Source: an uncultured Clostridia bacterium (GTDB lineage: Bacteria; Bacillota; Clostridia; Oscillospirales; Oscillospiraceae). Taken from it: a DNA stretch of 64,000 nt. Shown here piece by piece: positions 7,395-15,546 of this stretch. The notes under the pieces are model-generated. The model worked only from the letters and a program-made list of their open reading frames with translations, did no database searches and was not told the DNA's origin. The stretch is from assembly GCA_946186375.1 (NCBI GenBank), contig CAMHMZ010000007.1, forward strand, positions 1 through 64,000. The letters run 5' to 3'. Each line of letters starts with the position of its first letter. Within the stretch, counting starts at the first letter, position 1. The translations under genes were made by a program, and so were the position numbers.

Positions 7395-9560
7395 ATGGCG
7401 GAACTGGTCAATCACGGAACCTGGCTGACGGCGCCGGTCCGGGAGGATCGGACCCAGCTGCTGGTTTTCCGGCATGAATTTGACGCATTATCCCTGACCG
7501 GTACGTTCCGGCTGTCGGCGGACAGCCGGTATAAGCTTTTATGCAACGGCGTCCTGGTACAGTCCGGCCCCTGCAAGGGCGACGACAGGGTCTGGTATTT
7601 TGACGAGGTCTTGGTAAAAGAGCTCCTGCGTCCCGGGACGAATGTCCTTGCCATCGAGATCCTCTGGACAGGAAACGATCCGTGGAACAGCAACCACAGC
7701 CTCTTTACCATGGGCCGCCCGGCGCTCTATGTGGAGGGGATCAGTGCGCAGGGCTGGCGCTGCCATGCCGTTTCCACCGTGTCTTTCCCGGCGGAGGAGG
7801 AGGGCTTCGCCCCGCTGCATATCCATGAAGAGGCTTCACTTGACCCGAATATGGTCGGCTGGAAGCAGCCGGGCTTTGACGGCAGTGGCTGGGCGGAGGC
7901 CAAGGCCGTTCCCGTAAAGGAGCTGCCGGAAAGCCGCCGACCGGATAGACTTCGGCCTCGTGCCATCCCGCAGATGGCACTCATTCCACACAGCTTTGAG
8001 CTGCAGGACTTTGCCGTACCCGCAAACAGCGAAAAGGAGCTCGTCCTCGACGCGGGAGAGGAGATGTGCGCGTATCTGCGACTGCGCCTGTCCGGCGGAA
8101 GAGGGGCGAAAATCGAGCTTTTGCAGAGCGAATGCTATACAAGCGCAAACGGGAAGCAAAATCGGCTGGACAGTGAGCACGGGCATCTGGAGGGCTATAC
8201 CGACAGCTACACGGTGACCGGGCTTGCCGACGAATGCTACGAGCCCTTCTGGTTTCGCACCTTCCGTTTTCTGCGCCTGCGCGTCAAAACCGAAGCGGAG
8301 CCGCTGCGCATCGTCGCCCTTGACTATATGGAGACTGGTTATCCGCTGGAGGTGAAAACACAGCTTACGACTTCGGACAGTAGCCTTGCGGAGATCTGGG
8401 ACATCAGCCTCCGCACGCTCAGGCGCTGCATGCATGAAACCTACATGGACTGCCCCTTTTATGAGCAGCTGCAATACGCCATGGATACCCGCGCTGAGAT
8501 CCTGTACACCTACGCCGTGTCAGCCGACGACCGGCTGGCACGGCAGGCCATCGACGATTTTTCCCGGGCCCAGCGCCCGGACGGGCTTCTCAACTGCAGC
8601 TATCCCAACAAGAACGCCAACGTGATCCCCGGCTTTTCCGTTTACTGGATCCTCATGCTCCACGATCACATGCTGTACTTCGGCGACAAGGCGTTCCTCA
8701 CCCGGTACCTGACGACCGTCACGCGTATCCTGGAGTTTTTCCACACACATCGAAACGCCGCGGGACTGGTGGATAAGATCGGTGGGGAAAACGGCAAGGC
8801 GGCGATCTGGTCCTTCATCGACTGGGCGGAGAGCTGGATGCCCACCACCGGCATGCCGGACGCGGGGCTGCACGGGCCGATCACGATGGAGAGTCTGCTC
8901 TATCTCCTCGGCCTGCAAAAGGCGGCGGAGCTGGCGGATTACCTGGAAAAACCGACCGAGGCCTCCGAATGGAGAAAACGTGCGGAGGATCTGCAGGCTG
9001 CGATCCGTGAATACTGCCTGGACGAGAGCGGCATGCTCACCGACGGACCGGGCAGAACGGAGATCAGCCAGCACGCCCAGGTGTTCGGTGTCCTGACCGG
9101 GACGCTGAGCCGGGAAGAGGGACGGCGCAATCTGCTGCGCACGATAGAGGAGCGCGGCGTCACGCAGTGCAGCGTGGCTATGTGCTTCTACCTGTTTCGC
9201 GCCCTGGAGGAGACCGGACTGTATGACTATACCGACCGATATTGGGATATCTGGCGGCGGATGGTCGCAGACGGCTGCAGCACCTGTGTGGAGGCGGAAA
9301 ACTACGCCCGTTCGGAGTGCCATGCCTGGGGCGCCCTGGCACTGTATGAGCTGCCGTCCGTGACCCTCGGTGTGCGCCCCGCCGCGCCGGGCTATGAGAA
9401 GATCGAGGTCCGGCCGCAGCCGGGCGTACTCAGGTCTGCTTCCGGCACCGTGCATACGCCCCGGGGCGATTTGCACATCGCCTGGGAAAAGACGGACGGC
9501 GGGCTGGAACTGCAGATCAGCGGCGACGCGGAGGCCGTCGGCAGGATTACAGCAAATTAA
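7395..9560 (+). CDS. GH78 alpha-L-rhamnosidase-like glycosidase
   Basis: 721 aa, cytoplasmic (no signal peptide). An N-terminal beta-sandwich region (residues 1-310, with RYKLLCNGVLVQSGPCKGD and GTNVLAIEILWTGND typical of the jelly-roll domain) is followed by an (alpha/alpha)6 barrel. The barrel opens with MDCPFYEQLQYAMDTR, the GH78 active-site region, and IWSFIDWAESW follows. A C-terminal beta domain comes last (VRPQPGVLRSASGTVHTPRG). The family removes terminal alpha-L-rhamnose; substrate not shown by sequence. Strong AGGAGGTG ribosome site. First gene of the glycoside locus, divergent from its AraC regulator. Confidence 0.85.
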   Translation: MAELVNHGTWLTAPVREDRTQLLVFRHEFDALSLTGTFRLSADSRYKLLCNGVLVQSGPCKGDDRVWYFDEVLVKELLRPGTNVLAIEILWTGNDPWNSNHSLFTMGRPALYVEGISAQGWRCHAVSTVSFPAEEEGFAPLHIHEEASLDPNMVGWKQPGFDGSGWAEAKAVPVKELPESRRPDRLRPRAIPQMALIPHSFELQDFAVPANSEKELVLDAGEEMCAYLRLRLSGGRGAKIELLQSECYTSANGKQNRLDSEHGHLEGYTDSYTVTGLADECYEPFWFRTFRFLRLRVKTEAEPLRIVALDYMETGYPLEVKTQLTTSDSSLAEIWDISLRTLRRCMHETYMDCPFYEQLQYAMDTRAEILYTYAVSADDRLARQAIDDFSRAQRPDGLLNCSYPNKNANVIPGFSVYWILMLHDHMLYFGDKAFLTRYLTTVTRILEFFHTHRNAAGLVDKIGGENGKAAIWSFIDWAESWMPTTGMPDAGLHGPITMESLLYLLGLQKAAELADYLEKPTEASEWRKRAEDLQAAIREYCLDESGMLTDGPGRTEISQHAQVFGVLTGTLSREEGRRNLLRTIEERGVTQCSVAMCFYLFRALEETGLYDYTDRYWDIWRRMVADGCSTCVEAENYARSECHAWGALALYELPSVTLGVRPAAPGYEKIEVRPQPGVLRSASGTVHTPRGDLHIAWEKTDGGLELQISGDAEAVGRITAN

Positions 9561-9585
9561 GGACAAGAATAACAAAATAAGGATA
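9561..9585 (+). promoter_or_regulatory. Candidate AraC operator, site 2
   Basis: Same GGACA-N15-GGATA layout as at 7311, starting directly after the GH78 stop codon and 66 bases before the next ATG. A further half site, AAATAAGGATA, lies at 12434-12444. Confidence 0.6.
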
Positions 9586-9589
9586 GCAA

Positions 9590-9630
9590 ATTGACTTCCT
9601 TTCCTTTACTATAAGGCTAAGGAAGTCAAT
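9590..9630 (+). promoter_or_regulatory. Inverted repeat before the GH-A gene
   Basis: ATTGACTTCCTT (9590-9601) and AAGGAAGTCAAT (9619-9630) form a perfect 12-bp inverted repeat enclosing TATAAG. It lacks the T run of a terminator and could be an operator over a promoter or an mRNA hairpin. Confidence 0.5.
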
Positions 9631-9650
9631 TGTTTAGATAGGAGCTGCAC

Positions 9651-10853
9651 ATGGGAAATCGCTTTTTCGGGGTGGGCGAACCCCTCATCCAACGCCAGCG
9701 GGATCAGGGGATCGACGCTCCGGCCTATCTCGATCTTGTCAAGGGGCTGGGCTGCAATGCCTACCGGGCCTGGATGCATCTGACGGAGCTGCTGATCGAT
9801 CCAACGACGCCCAACGCGGAAGAAGTGGAGCGGCACCGGCGGCTGCTGGATCGGGCGGCCGAGCTGGATATCGAAGTCACGGCCATGAGTCACGAGTGGT
9901 TTTTGCCCGAAGGCTGCAGGCAGAGAAGCGGCCACGCCATGCCGAGGCGCGATCTGACGCCGGGCAGCCTCTACATGCAGGCGCTTGAGATGCTGGAGAC
10001 GAGCTGGTACACGATGGTCTCGCTGTTCCCGCAGGTGTCGCTCTGGGAGCTGGGCAACGAGTGGAACCTGAACGCCTTCCTCCACCCGGACGGCTTTCTG
10101 GAGTCGGACATGACGGCTCCTTTTACGGCGGATGAGAAAATGGACATCGCGGTGGACATGATGTACTTTGCCGCCCGCGGCGTCCGCAGGGGCAATCCCG
10201 GAGCGAAGGTCGCCTCCTTCTCTCCGGCGCTCTCCACGCCCGGCCTCGGCGGTGACATGCCGGACTATCTCCCGGTGATGTACGGCGTGGCCTGGACGCT
10301 GGACAAGGTCTACTCCCGTATCAAAAGCGGGCAGTTCTGGTCGACGGACACGGACGATTATTTTGATCTTGTCGCATGGCACCCCTATGTGTTCACCAAC
10401 CGGGACGTGCCGGACGCGGAGCTGTTTTTGGACGTGGACGAGCCGGACGGGCTCTGGAAAAGCTACAATGACGCGGCTTACAAGGTGATGAAGAAGTACG
10501 GTGACGGACACAAGCAGGTGCTGCTGACGGAGTCCGGCTTTACCGACTGCGGCGATCCGGAGCGGGAAAAGCGCTACGCCGGGTACAACAAAAAGATGCT
10601 GGAGATCGCGCGGGAGCTGCCCTATGTGCGCACACTGCACAACTTCCGGCTCCTCAACGAAAACGCCATGCTCCGGCGCGGCGGCATCGAGCAGAACCAG
10701 ATCGGCGGCTTGACGGAGGTCTATTTCGGCCTCTTCACCGACCCGGAGGAGGGCTGCCGTCCCAGAGCCCGCGCCCTCGCCATTCAGGAATTGACCGGCA
10801 GTACGGCCGATTTATATGAAACAGGAAAGAAACTGATAAACAGGGAGGCATAA
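9651..10853 (+). CDS. Clan GH-A glycoside hydrolase
   Basis: 400 aa, cytoplasmic TIM-barrel enzyme. LWELGNEWN (about residue 133) supplies the Asn-Glu acid/base pair of clan GH-A. LLTESGF (about residue 294) supplies the nucleophile Glu, so the mechanism should be retaining. AWHPYVF between them is also typical of GH5/GH39-type barrels. I cannot fix the family, so no substrate is given. Ribosome site TAGGAG. The next gene starts 4 bases after its stop codon, which makes the two co-transcribed. Confidence 0.72.
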   Translation: MGNRFFGVGEPLIQRQRDQGIDAPAYLDLVKGLGCNAYRAWMHLTELLIDPTTPNAEEVERHRRLLDRAAELDIEVTAMSHEWFLPEGCRQRSGHAMPRRDLTPGSLYMQALEMLETSWYTMVSLFPQVSLWELGNEWNLNAFLHPDGFLESDMTAPFTADEKMDIAVDMMYFAARGVRRGNPGAKVASFSPALSTPGLGGDMPDYLPVMYGVAWTLDKVYSRIKSGQFWSTDTDDYFDLVAWHPYVFTNRDVPDAELFLDVDEPDGLWKSYNDAAYKVMKKYGDGHKQVLLTESGFTDCGDPEREKRYAGYNKKMLEIARELPYVRTLHNFRLLNENAMLRRGGIEQNQIGGLTEVYFGLFTDPEEGCRPRARALAIQELTGSTADLYETGKKLINREA

Positions 10854-10856
10854 AAA

Positions 10857-12419
10857 ATGGCAGAGCATCTGGTAAAAACCACCTCCGGCCTCGTGCGCGG
10901 CTATGAGCGCGGCGGACGGATCGACTATCTCGGCATTCCCTATACGGATCCCCCTGTGGGGCCGCTGCGCTTCAAGCGCTCGGTGCCCATCACCCCCTGG
11001 GAGGGCGTGTACGACGCGAAGGACTACGGCCACGCCCCCGTTCAGTACAATAACGGCCGGGTCATGGGCGACGAGGACTGCCTGACGGTCAACGTCCAGC
11101 GGCCTCTGACGGGCGAGAAGCTGCCGGTCTTTGTGTGGATCTACGGCGGCGGCTACAACACCGGCTACTCCTACGATGAGATGTACACCGGCGAGGCCTT
11201 TGTGAAGGACGATATCCTCTTCTTCTCCTTCAACTACCGCACCAACATCCTCGGCTTCTATGATTTCACCACCTATCCCGGCTGTGACGATTTTGACTCC
11301 AACTGCGGCCTGAGCGATCAGATTTTGGCGCTCAACTGGATCCGCGACAACGTGGAGGCCTTCGGCGGCGACCCGGAGCGCATCACCATCGCGGGCGAGT
11401 CCGCGGGCGGCGCGTCGGTCACCAACATGCTGGTCTGCCCCGGTGTGAAGGGCTGCTTCAACCAGGCCATCATCGAAAGCGGCCTGCCCAACTGCGTGAT
11501 GACGCACAAGCAGGCGCGGGAGAATATCGACCTCTTCCTGGAGGGCATGCACTGGACCGAGAAGGACATGGCGCAGCACCTCAAAAACGACGATCCCCAT
11601 CTGTTCCTCTTCGGCCACGAATATGTGCAGGCAAAGCACCAGTACAAGACGCCCGGCACCTTCCTGCCCGGCCCGGTGATCGACGATCTGCTGCCTGTGC
11701 GGCCCATCGACGCCCTGCGCGCGGGCGCGGCCGAGGGGATCAAGCTCATCATCGGCACCAACATGCACGAGGGCACCATGTTCGTCCACCCGCAGAACAC
11801 GGGCTTTCCCAACAGCTGGACGATGGTGGCGGACATGATGGAGCGCAACGGCCACGCCGACGCCCTGCCGAAGATCCTCGGCTTCTACCATGAGGACGGG
11901 CGGGACTATTTCCGCTTCTTCAAGGACTCGGCCCATTCTCTGTCCTCGGCCATCCCGCCGCTGAGCGGGGACATCCGCCAGTTCGGCGGCGACGCCTTCA
12001 TCCGCTTTGCCACGGACTACGCTTTCGAGATGCCGGCGGTCAAGGTGGCCGACGCGCAGCGAAAGTTTAACCCCGACGTGTGGATGTACCGCTATGAGCT
12101 CATCACCAAGTCCGGCGTCGCCACCGGCTGGAAGGCCAGCCACGCCTTTGAGCTGCCCTTCGTCTTCGACAAGCCCGACCACCCCTTTACGCATTTCGAG
12201 TTTGACGGCGAATCCCCCGAGCTCTTCCGGAAGATGTGCGAGGATATCCACGGCGACTGGGTGCGCTTTGTCAAGACCGGCGAGCCCAACCCCGATTGGG
12301 GCCGCTTCGAGGGCGCCAACTCCCCGGTGCGCATCTACGACAGGGAGACGAGGACCGAGCAGCTGGACCGGCGCCATCTGATGGAGATCTGGGGCGACAT
12401 GCGCTTCTACGAAGCATAA
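10857..12419 (+). CDS. Carboxylesterase type B family protein
   Basis: 520-aa alpha/beta hydrolase. FVWIYGGGYNTG forms the oxyanion hole. ITIAGESAGGASV holds the nucleophile Ser. IIGTNMHEGTMF gives the acidic residue region, and KASHAFELPFVF carries the catalytic His before ELP. The N-terminal YLGIPYTDPPVGPLRF is the usual carboxylesterase entry. It should hydrolyse esters inside the cell. Placed between two glycosidases and a symporter, it plausibly removes acyl groups from imported plant glycosides; that is inference. Confidence 0.88.
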   Translation: MAEHLVKTTSGLVRGYERGGRIDYLGIPYTDPPVGPLRFKRSVPITPWEGVYDAKDYGHAPVQYNNGRVMGDEDCLTVNVQRPLTGEKLPVFVWIYGGGYNTGYSYDEMYTGEAFVKDDILFFSFNYRTNILGFYDFTTYPGCDDFDSNCGLSDQILALNWIRDNVEAFGGDPERITIAGESAGGASVTNMLVCPGVKGCFNQAIIESGLPNCVMTHKQARENIDLFLEGMHWTEKDMAQHLKNDDPHLFLFGHEYVQAKHQYKTPGTFLPGPVIDDLLPVRPIDALRAGAAEGIKLIIGTNMHEGTMFVHPQNTGFPNSWTMVADMMERNGHADALPKILGFYHEDGRDYFRFFKDSAHSLSSAIPPLSGDIRQFGGDAFIRFATDYAFEMPAVKVADAQRKFNPDVWMYRYELITKSGVATGWKASHAFELPFVFDKPDHPFTHFEFDGESPELFRKMCEDIHGDWVRFVKTGEPNPDWGRFEGANSPVRIYDRETRTEQLDRRHLMEIWGDMRFYEA

Positions 12420-12433
12420 GAAAAACAAGGTCA

Positions 12434-12444
12434 AAATAAGGATA
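12434..12444 (+). promoter_or_regulatory. Half-site of the AraC motif before the symporter
   Basis: AAATAAGGATA, identical to the downstream half of site 2, lies 107 bases before the symporter ATG. No GGACA stands 20 bases upstream, so only one half is present. An ATAACAG/CTGTTAT inverted repeat and TATATT follow. Confidence 0.35.
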
Positions 12445-12550
12445 AAAAAAGCTAAATAACAGTATAGCGATCCACGCGCAGCTGTTATATTACAATTGCA
12501 AGTGAAATCCGGCAACAGAAAAGAGAAAAAAATAACAGGAGGATGATTCC

Positions 12551-13972
12551 ATGGTCACGCTCGCAACCAAACACAATGACCCGGAAGCCGGCTTAAGCTG
12601 GGTAGAACGCATCGGCTTTGGCTCCGGTCAGCTCGGTATCAACGCAATCAACGGCATTCTCGGCTCTTTCCTCACGGTTTACTTCACGAACGTCGCGCTC
12701 CTGGACGCGGCCATCATCTCCACGATCATCGCGGTCTCCAAGATCTTTGACGGCATCTCCGACGTGGTCGTCGGCCGCCTCGTGGACAACACCAAGTCCA
12801 AGATGGGCAAGGGCCGCAGCTGGCTCTTCCGCGTGTGCATCCCCTTTGCCATCTCGGTCATGCTGCTGTTCTACGTCCCGCAGAACTGGCCCAGCGCGGT
12901 CAAGTATGTGTACGTGTTCGTCATGTACAACATCGTCAACACCATCTGCCTGACCTCCATGCTGGTGCCCTTCTACTCGATGATCTCGCTCATCACGCGC
13001 AATTCCTATGAGCGCGGCCTCCTGGGCAACATCCAGCAGATCTTCCAGACCCTCGGCAACGTCATCGTGAACGCCGTGTTCGTAACGCTGCTGGCCAAGT
13101 TCTCCTCCGACGCTGTCAACCCCAACACCCAGCAGGCCTTCACCCTCACGATGCTGATCTTCTGCATCGCCATGGTCGTCTTCTCCCTGATCTGCGTCTT
13201 CACCACCAAGGAGCGCGTGCATGACGAGCCTGCCGAGAAGACCGAGAAGAAGGCCGGTAACGGCCCCGGCTTCTGGGTCACCATCAAGGCGCTGATTTCC
13301 AACAAATACTGGGTCATGATGTTCTTCGCCAACCTCGTCGTCTTCTTCATCATCATCTTCAACGCCGTCGGCGCCATCTACTACTGCATGTATGTCTTTT
13401 ATGACATGAGCCAGTACAGCTGGCTTGCCAACTCCGCCACCATCGCGCAGTTTGCCATCATGTTCGTCACCGCCGCCCTCATGAAAAAGGTCGGCAAGGA
13501 GAAGCTGTACATCGCCGGCATGGTCATCTCCGCCATCGGCTATCTGGGCTTCGGCCTCTTCGCCTCGAGCGTTCCCGTGATGATCGTCTGCAACGTGCTC
13601 AAGGGCGCGGGCCTGGGCATCTCGGGCGCCATGGCCATGGGCATTGTGGCCGACACCCTGACCTACGGCAACCTCAAGACCGGCATCGACACCGTCGGCA
13701 TGGGCAACGCGGGCGTCTCCGCCGCCCAGAAGATCGGCATGGGTCTCGGCACCGCCGTGTTCGGCTGGATCCTCTCCGGCGCGGGCTTTGACGGCGCGCT
13801 GGACCTCCAGGGCCTGCCCCAGCCCGCCAGCGTGACCACCGCGGTGGAGTTCGTCTTCACCTGGATCCCCCTCGTCATGTTCGCCATCATCTCCGTCGTG
13901 CTGATCCTCTTCTTCCATCTTGACCGCGATCTCAAGAAGCTCAAAGAAGAAAAGGGTATTGTGGAAGCCTGA
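12551..13972 (+). CDS. GPH family (glycoside-pentoside-hexuronide) cation symporter
   Basis: 473-aa integral membrane protein with about 12 hydrophobic segments. The N-terminal FGSGQLGINAINGIL and SKIFDGISDVVVGRLVDNTKSKMGKGR (in parts: DGISDVVVGRLVDNT, then KGR) are the diagnostic loop 2-3 motif of the MelB/GPH family. These proteins carry sugars or glycosides with H+ or Na+. It is the only transporter in the glycoside locus and is placed before the GH1 glucosidase, so it is the likely importer of the intact glycoside. A terminator-like hairpin follows. Confidence 0.92.
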   Translation: MVTLATKHNDPEAGLSWVERIGFGSGQLGINAINGILGSFLTVYFTNVALLDAAIISTIIAVSKIFDGISDVVVGRLVDNTKSKMGKGRSWLFRVCIPFAISVMLLFYVPQNWPSAVKYVYVFVMYNIVNTICLTSMLVPFYSMISLITRNSYERGLLGNIQQIFQTLGNVIVNAVFVTLLAKFSSDAVNPNTQQAFTLTMLIFCIAMVVFSLICVFTTKERVHDEPAEKTEKKAGNGPGFWVTIKALISNKYWVMMFFANLVVFFIIIFNAVGAIYYCMYVFYDMSQYSWLANSATIAQFAIMFVTAALMKKVGKEKLYIAGMVISAIGYLGFGLFASSVPVMIVCNVLKGAGLGISGAMAMGIVADTLTYGNLKTGIDTVGMGNAGVSAAQKIGMGLGTAVFGWILSGAGFDGALDLQGLPQPASVTTAVEFVFTWIPLVMFAIISVVLILFFHLDRDLKKLKEEKGIVEA

Positions 13973-13991
13973 AAAATCGTATAAAATAAGA

Positions 13992-14023
13992 AACAGGGAT
14001 GTGTTCATCACATCCCTGTTTTT
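13992..14023 (+). terminator. Terminator-like hairpin between symporter and GH1 genes
   Basis: AACAGGGATGTG/CACATCCCTGTT, a perfect 12-bp stem with a 5-base loop and T run, sits inside the gene row 3 bases before the GH1 ribosome site AGAAGGAG. It may lower read-through into GH1 and stabilise the 3' end of the symporter message. Confidence 0.75.
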
Positions 14024-14039
14024 AGAAGGAGATAATAAT

Positions 14040-15389
14040 ATGTTCTGCCAGTTTCCCGAAAGCTTTGTCTGGGGCGTGGCCACCGCCGCCGCGCAGATCG
14101 AGGGCGCGGCCTTTGAGGACGGACGCGGCCCCTCTATCTGGGACGTTTTCAGCCGTCTGCCCGGAAAGATCAAAAACGGCGGCGTCCCGGACGTCTGCTG
14201 CGACTCTTATCACAACATCGAACGGGACGTGGCGCTGCTCAAAGAGCTCGGCGTGAAGGCCTACCGTCTGTCCTTCTCCTGGTCCCGCATTTTGCCGGAG
14301 GGGATCGGAGAGGTCAACCCGGCGGGGATCGACTATTATAAACGCCTGCTCACCGCGCTGAAGGCAGCCGGCATCCAGGTCAACGCCACGATCTACCACT
14401 GGGATCTGCCCTATGCCCTGCAGATAAAGGGGGGCTTTGGCAATCGGGAGATCCTCGGCTGGTATCTGAACTACGTCTCCGTCCTCTTTGACAATTTCGG
14501 AGAGCTCGTGGACTACTGGGTCACCTTCAACGAACCCATCGCCACCTACGTGGGCCACGCCAAGGGCTTTTTCGCTCCGGGACTGAGTGACGAGAAGTAT
14601 GCCCGTCAGTGCATCCACCATCTGCTCCTCTGCCACGGAGAGGCGGTCAAGCTCTTCCGTACCCGGCAGCTGCCCGGTCAGATCGGCGTGGTGGTGGACG
14701 TGTGGAAGCACTATCCCGCCCGCCCGAACAATGCCGACGACGTGGTAAGCGCCACGCTCAACAACGAGATCGAGGGCTACGGCATGTTCCTGCATCCTCT
14801 CTTCCTCGGCGGCTACAGCGAGGAGCTGACGGCCTACATGGAGGAGACCGGCTTCACGCCCGCCGTGGAGCCGGGCGACATGGATACCATCCGCCAGAAG
14901 CTGGACTTCTACGGACTGAACTTTTATAATGGTCTGTACGACAACGCCGACGAGCAGCGCGCCGCCGCCGAGGGCGGCAACTTCCAGAACCGCCCGGAAC
15001 TGCATCTTGAGGCGGTTTACGATGTGCTGCACATGCTGGCGGAGGACTACGGGATCGACGTCCCCATCTACATCACCGAAAACGGCGTGGCTCAGGACGA
15101 CGGCCCGGACCGCGAGACCATCCTCAACGACGACGGGCGCATCGCCTACGTGGCGGAGACCCTGCGCCATGTGCGCCGGGCCATGGACGACGGCATCGAC
15201 GTGCGCGGCTATTACCTCTGGTCACTGATGGATAACTTCGAGTGGTCGGCGGGCTTTGCCGCCCGCTTCGGCCTGTACTATACCGATTATGAGAACATGG
15301 AGCTCATCCCGAAAAAGAGCGCCGGCTGGTACCGGGATGTGATCCGAAACCAGGGATTTGAGGATCAACAAGATGAAAACCGCAGCTGA
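14040..15389 (+). CDS. GH1 family beta-glucosidase
   Basis: 449 aa, cytoplasmic. FPESFVWGVATAAAQIEGA is the GH1 N-terminal signature, VTFNEP holds the acid/base Glu, and YITENG (about residue 347) the nucleophile Glu. RGYYLWSLMDNFEW near the C terminus forms the aglycone site. No phosphate-binding Ser/Lys/Tyr set of 6-phospho-glucosidases is evident, which agrees with import by a symporter and not a PTS. The ATG at 14040 follows AGAAGGAG; the longer in-frame reading that starts inside the symporter gene is not credible. Confidence 0.93.
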   Translation: MFCQFPESFVWGVATAAAQIEGAAFEDGRGPSIWDVFSRLPGKIKNGGVPDVCCDSYHNIERDVALLKELGVKAYRLSFSWSRILPEGIGEVNPAGIDYYKRLLTALKAAGIQVNATIYHWDLPYALQIKGGFGNREILGWYLNYVSVLFDNFGELVDYWVTFNEPIATYVGHAKGFFAPGLSDEKYARQCIHHLLLCHGEAVKLFRTRQLPGQIGVVVDVWKHYPARPNNADDVVSATLNNEIEGYGMFLHPLFLGGYSEELTAYMEETGFTPAVEPGDMDTIRQKLDFYGLNFYNGLYDNADEQRAAAEGGNFQNRPELHLEAVYDVLHMLAEDYGIDVPIYITENGVAQDDGPDRETILNDDGRIAYVAETLRHVRRAMDDGIDVRGYYLWSLMDNFEWSAGFAARFGLYYTDYENMELIPKKSAGWYRDVIRNQGFEDQQDENRS

Positions 15390-15546
15390 GCTTTTTTCTC
15401 TCCGCACCTCCGTTTATCAGGAGTATCCCACTCCGCCGGGGCTCGTCCATATCCGACATGAGAGGCAGTCGGACGGCAGCATCAAAACCGAAGTAAACGC
15501 GCCTGCGGGCGTTTCGTATACGATCATCAAGGAGGAAGCAACATGA
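15373..15546 (+). CDS. Small coupled protein resembling a rhamnosidase C-terminal tail
   Basis: 57 aa. It starts inside the end of the GH1 gene (17-base overlap, GAGG nine bases upstream). Its stop TGA overlaps the ATG of the next gene, so it is translated between them. GLVHIRHERQSDGSIKTEVNAPAGVSYTI resembles the last beta strands of GH78-type C-terminal domains (described here from similarity of pattern; the stretch spans residues 25-53). It may be a relic of a lost glycosidase kept for translational coupling, or a real small protein. Confidence 0.5.
   Translation: MKTAAELFSLRTSVYQEYPTPPGLVHIRHERQSDGSIKTEVNAPAGVSYTIIKEEAT

Noticed and set aside
9591-9615. TTGACT...TATAAG as a promoter of the GH-A gene
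   Set aside because: Spacer is only 13 bases; the pair is better explained by the 12-bp inverted repeat.
10812-12515. 567-aa minus-strand frame opposite the carboxylesterase
   Set aside because: Long only because GC-rich codons lack stops in the reverse frame; no motifs.
12593-14173. 526-aa minus-strand frame opposite the symporter
   Set aside because: Asp/Glu/His/Gly-rich nonsense composition; the plus-strand GPH symporter explains the sequence.
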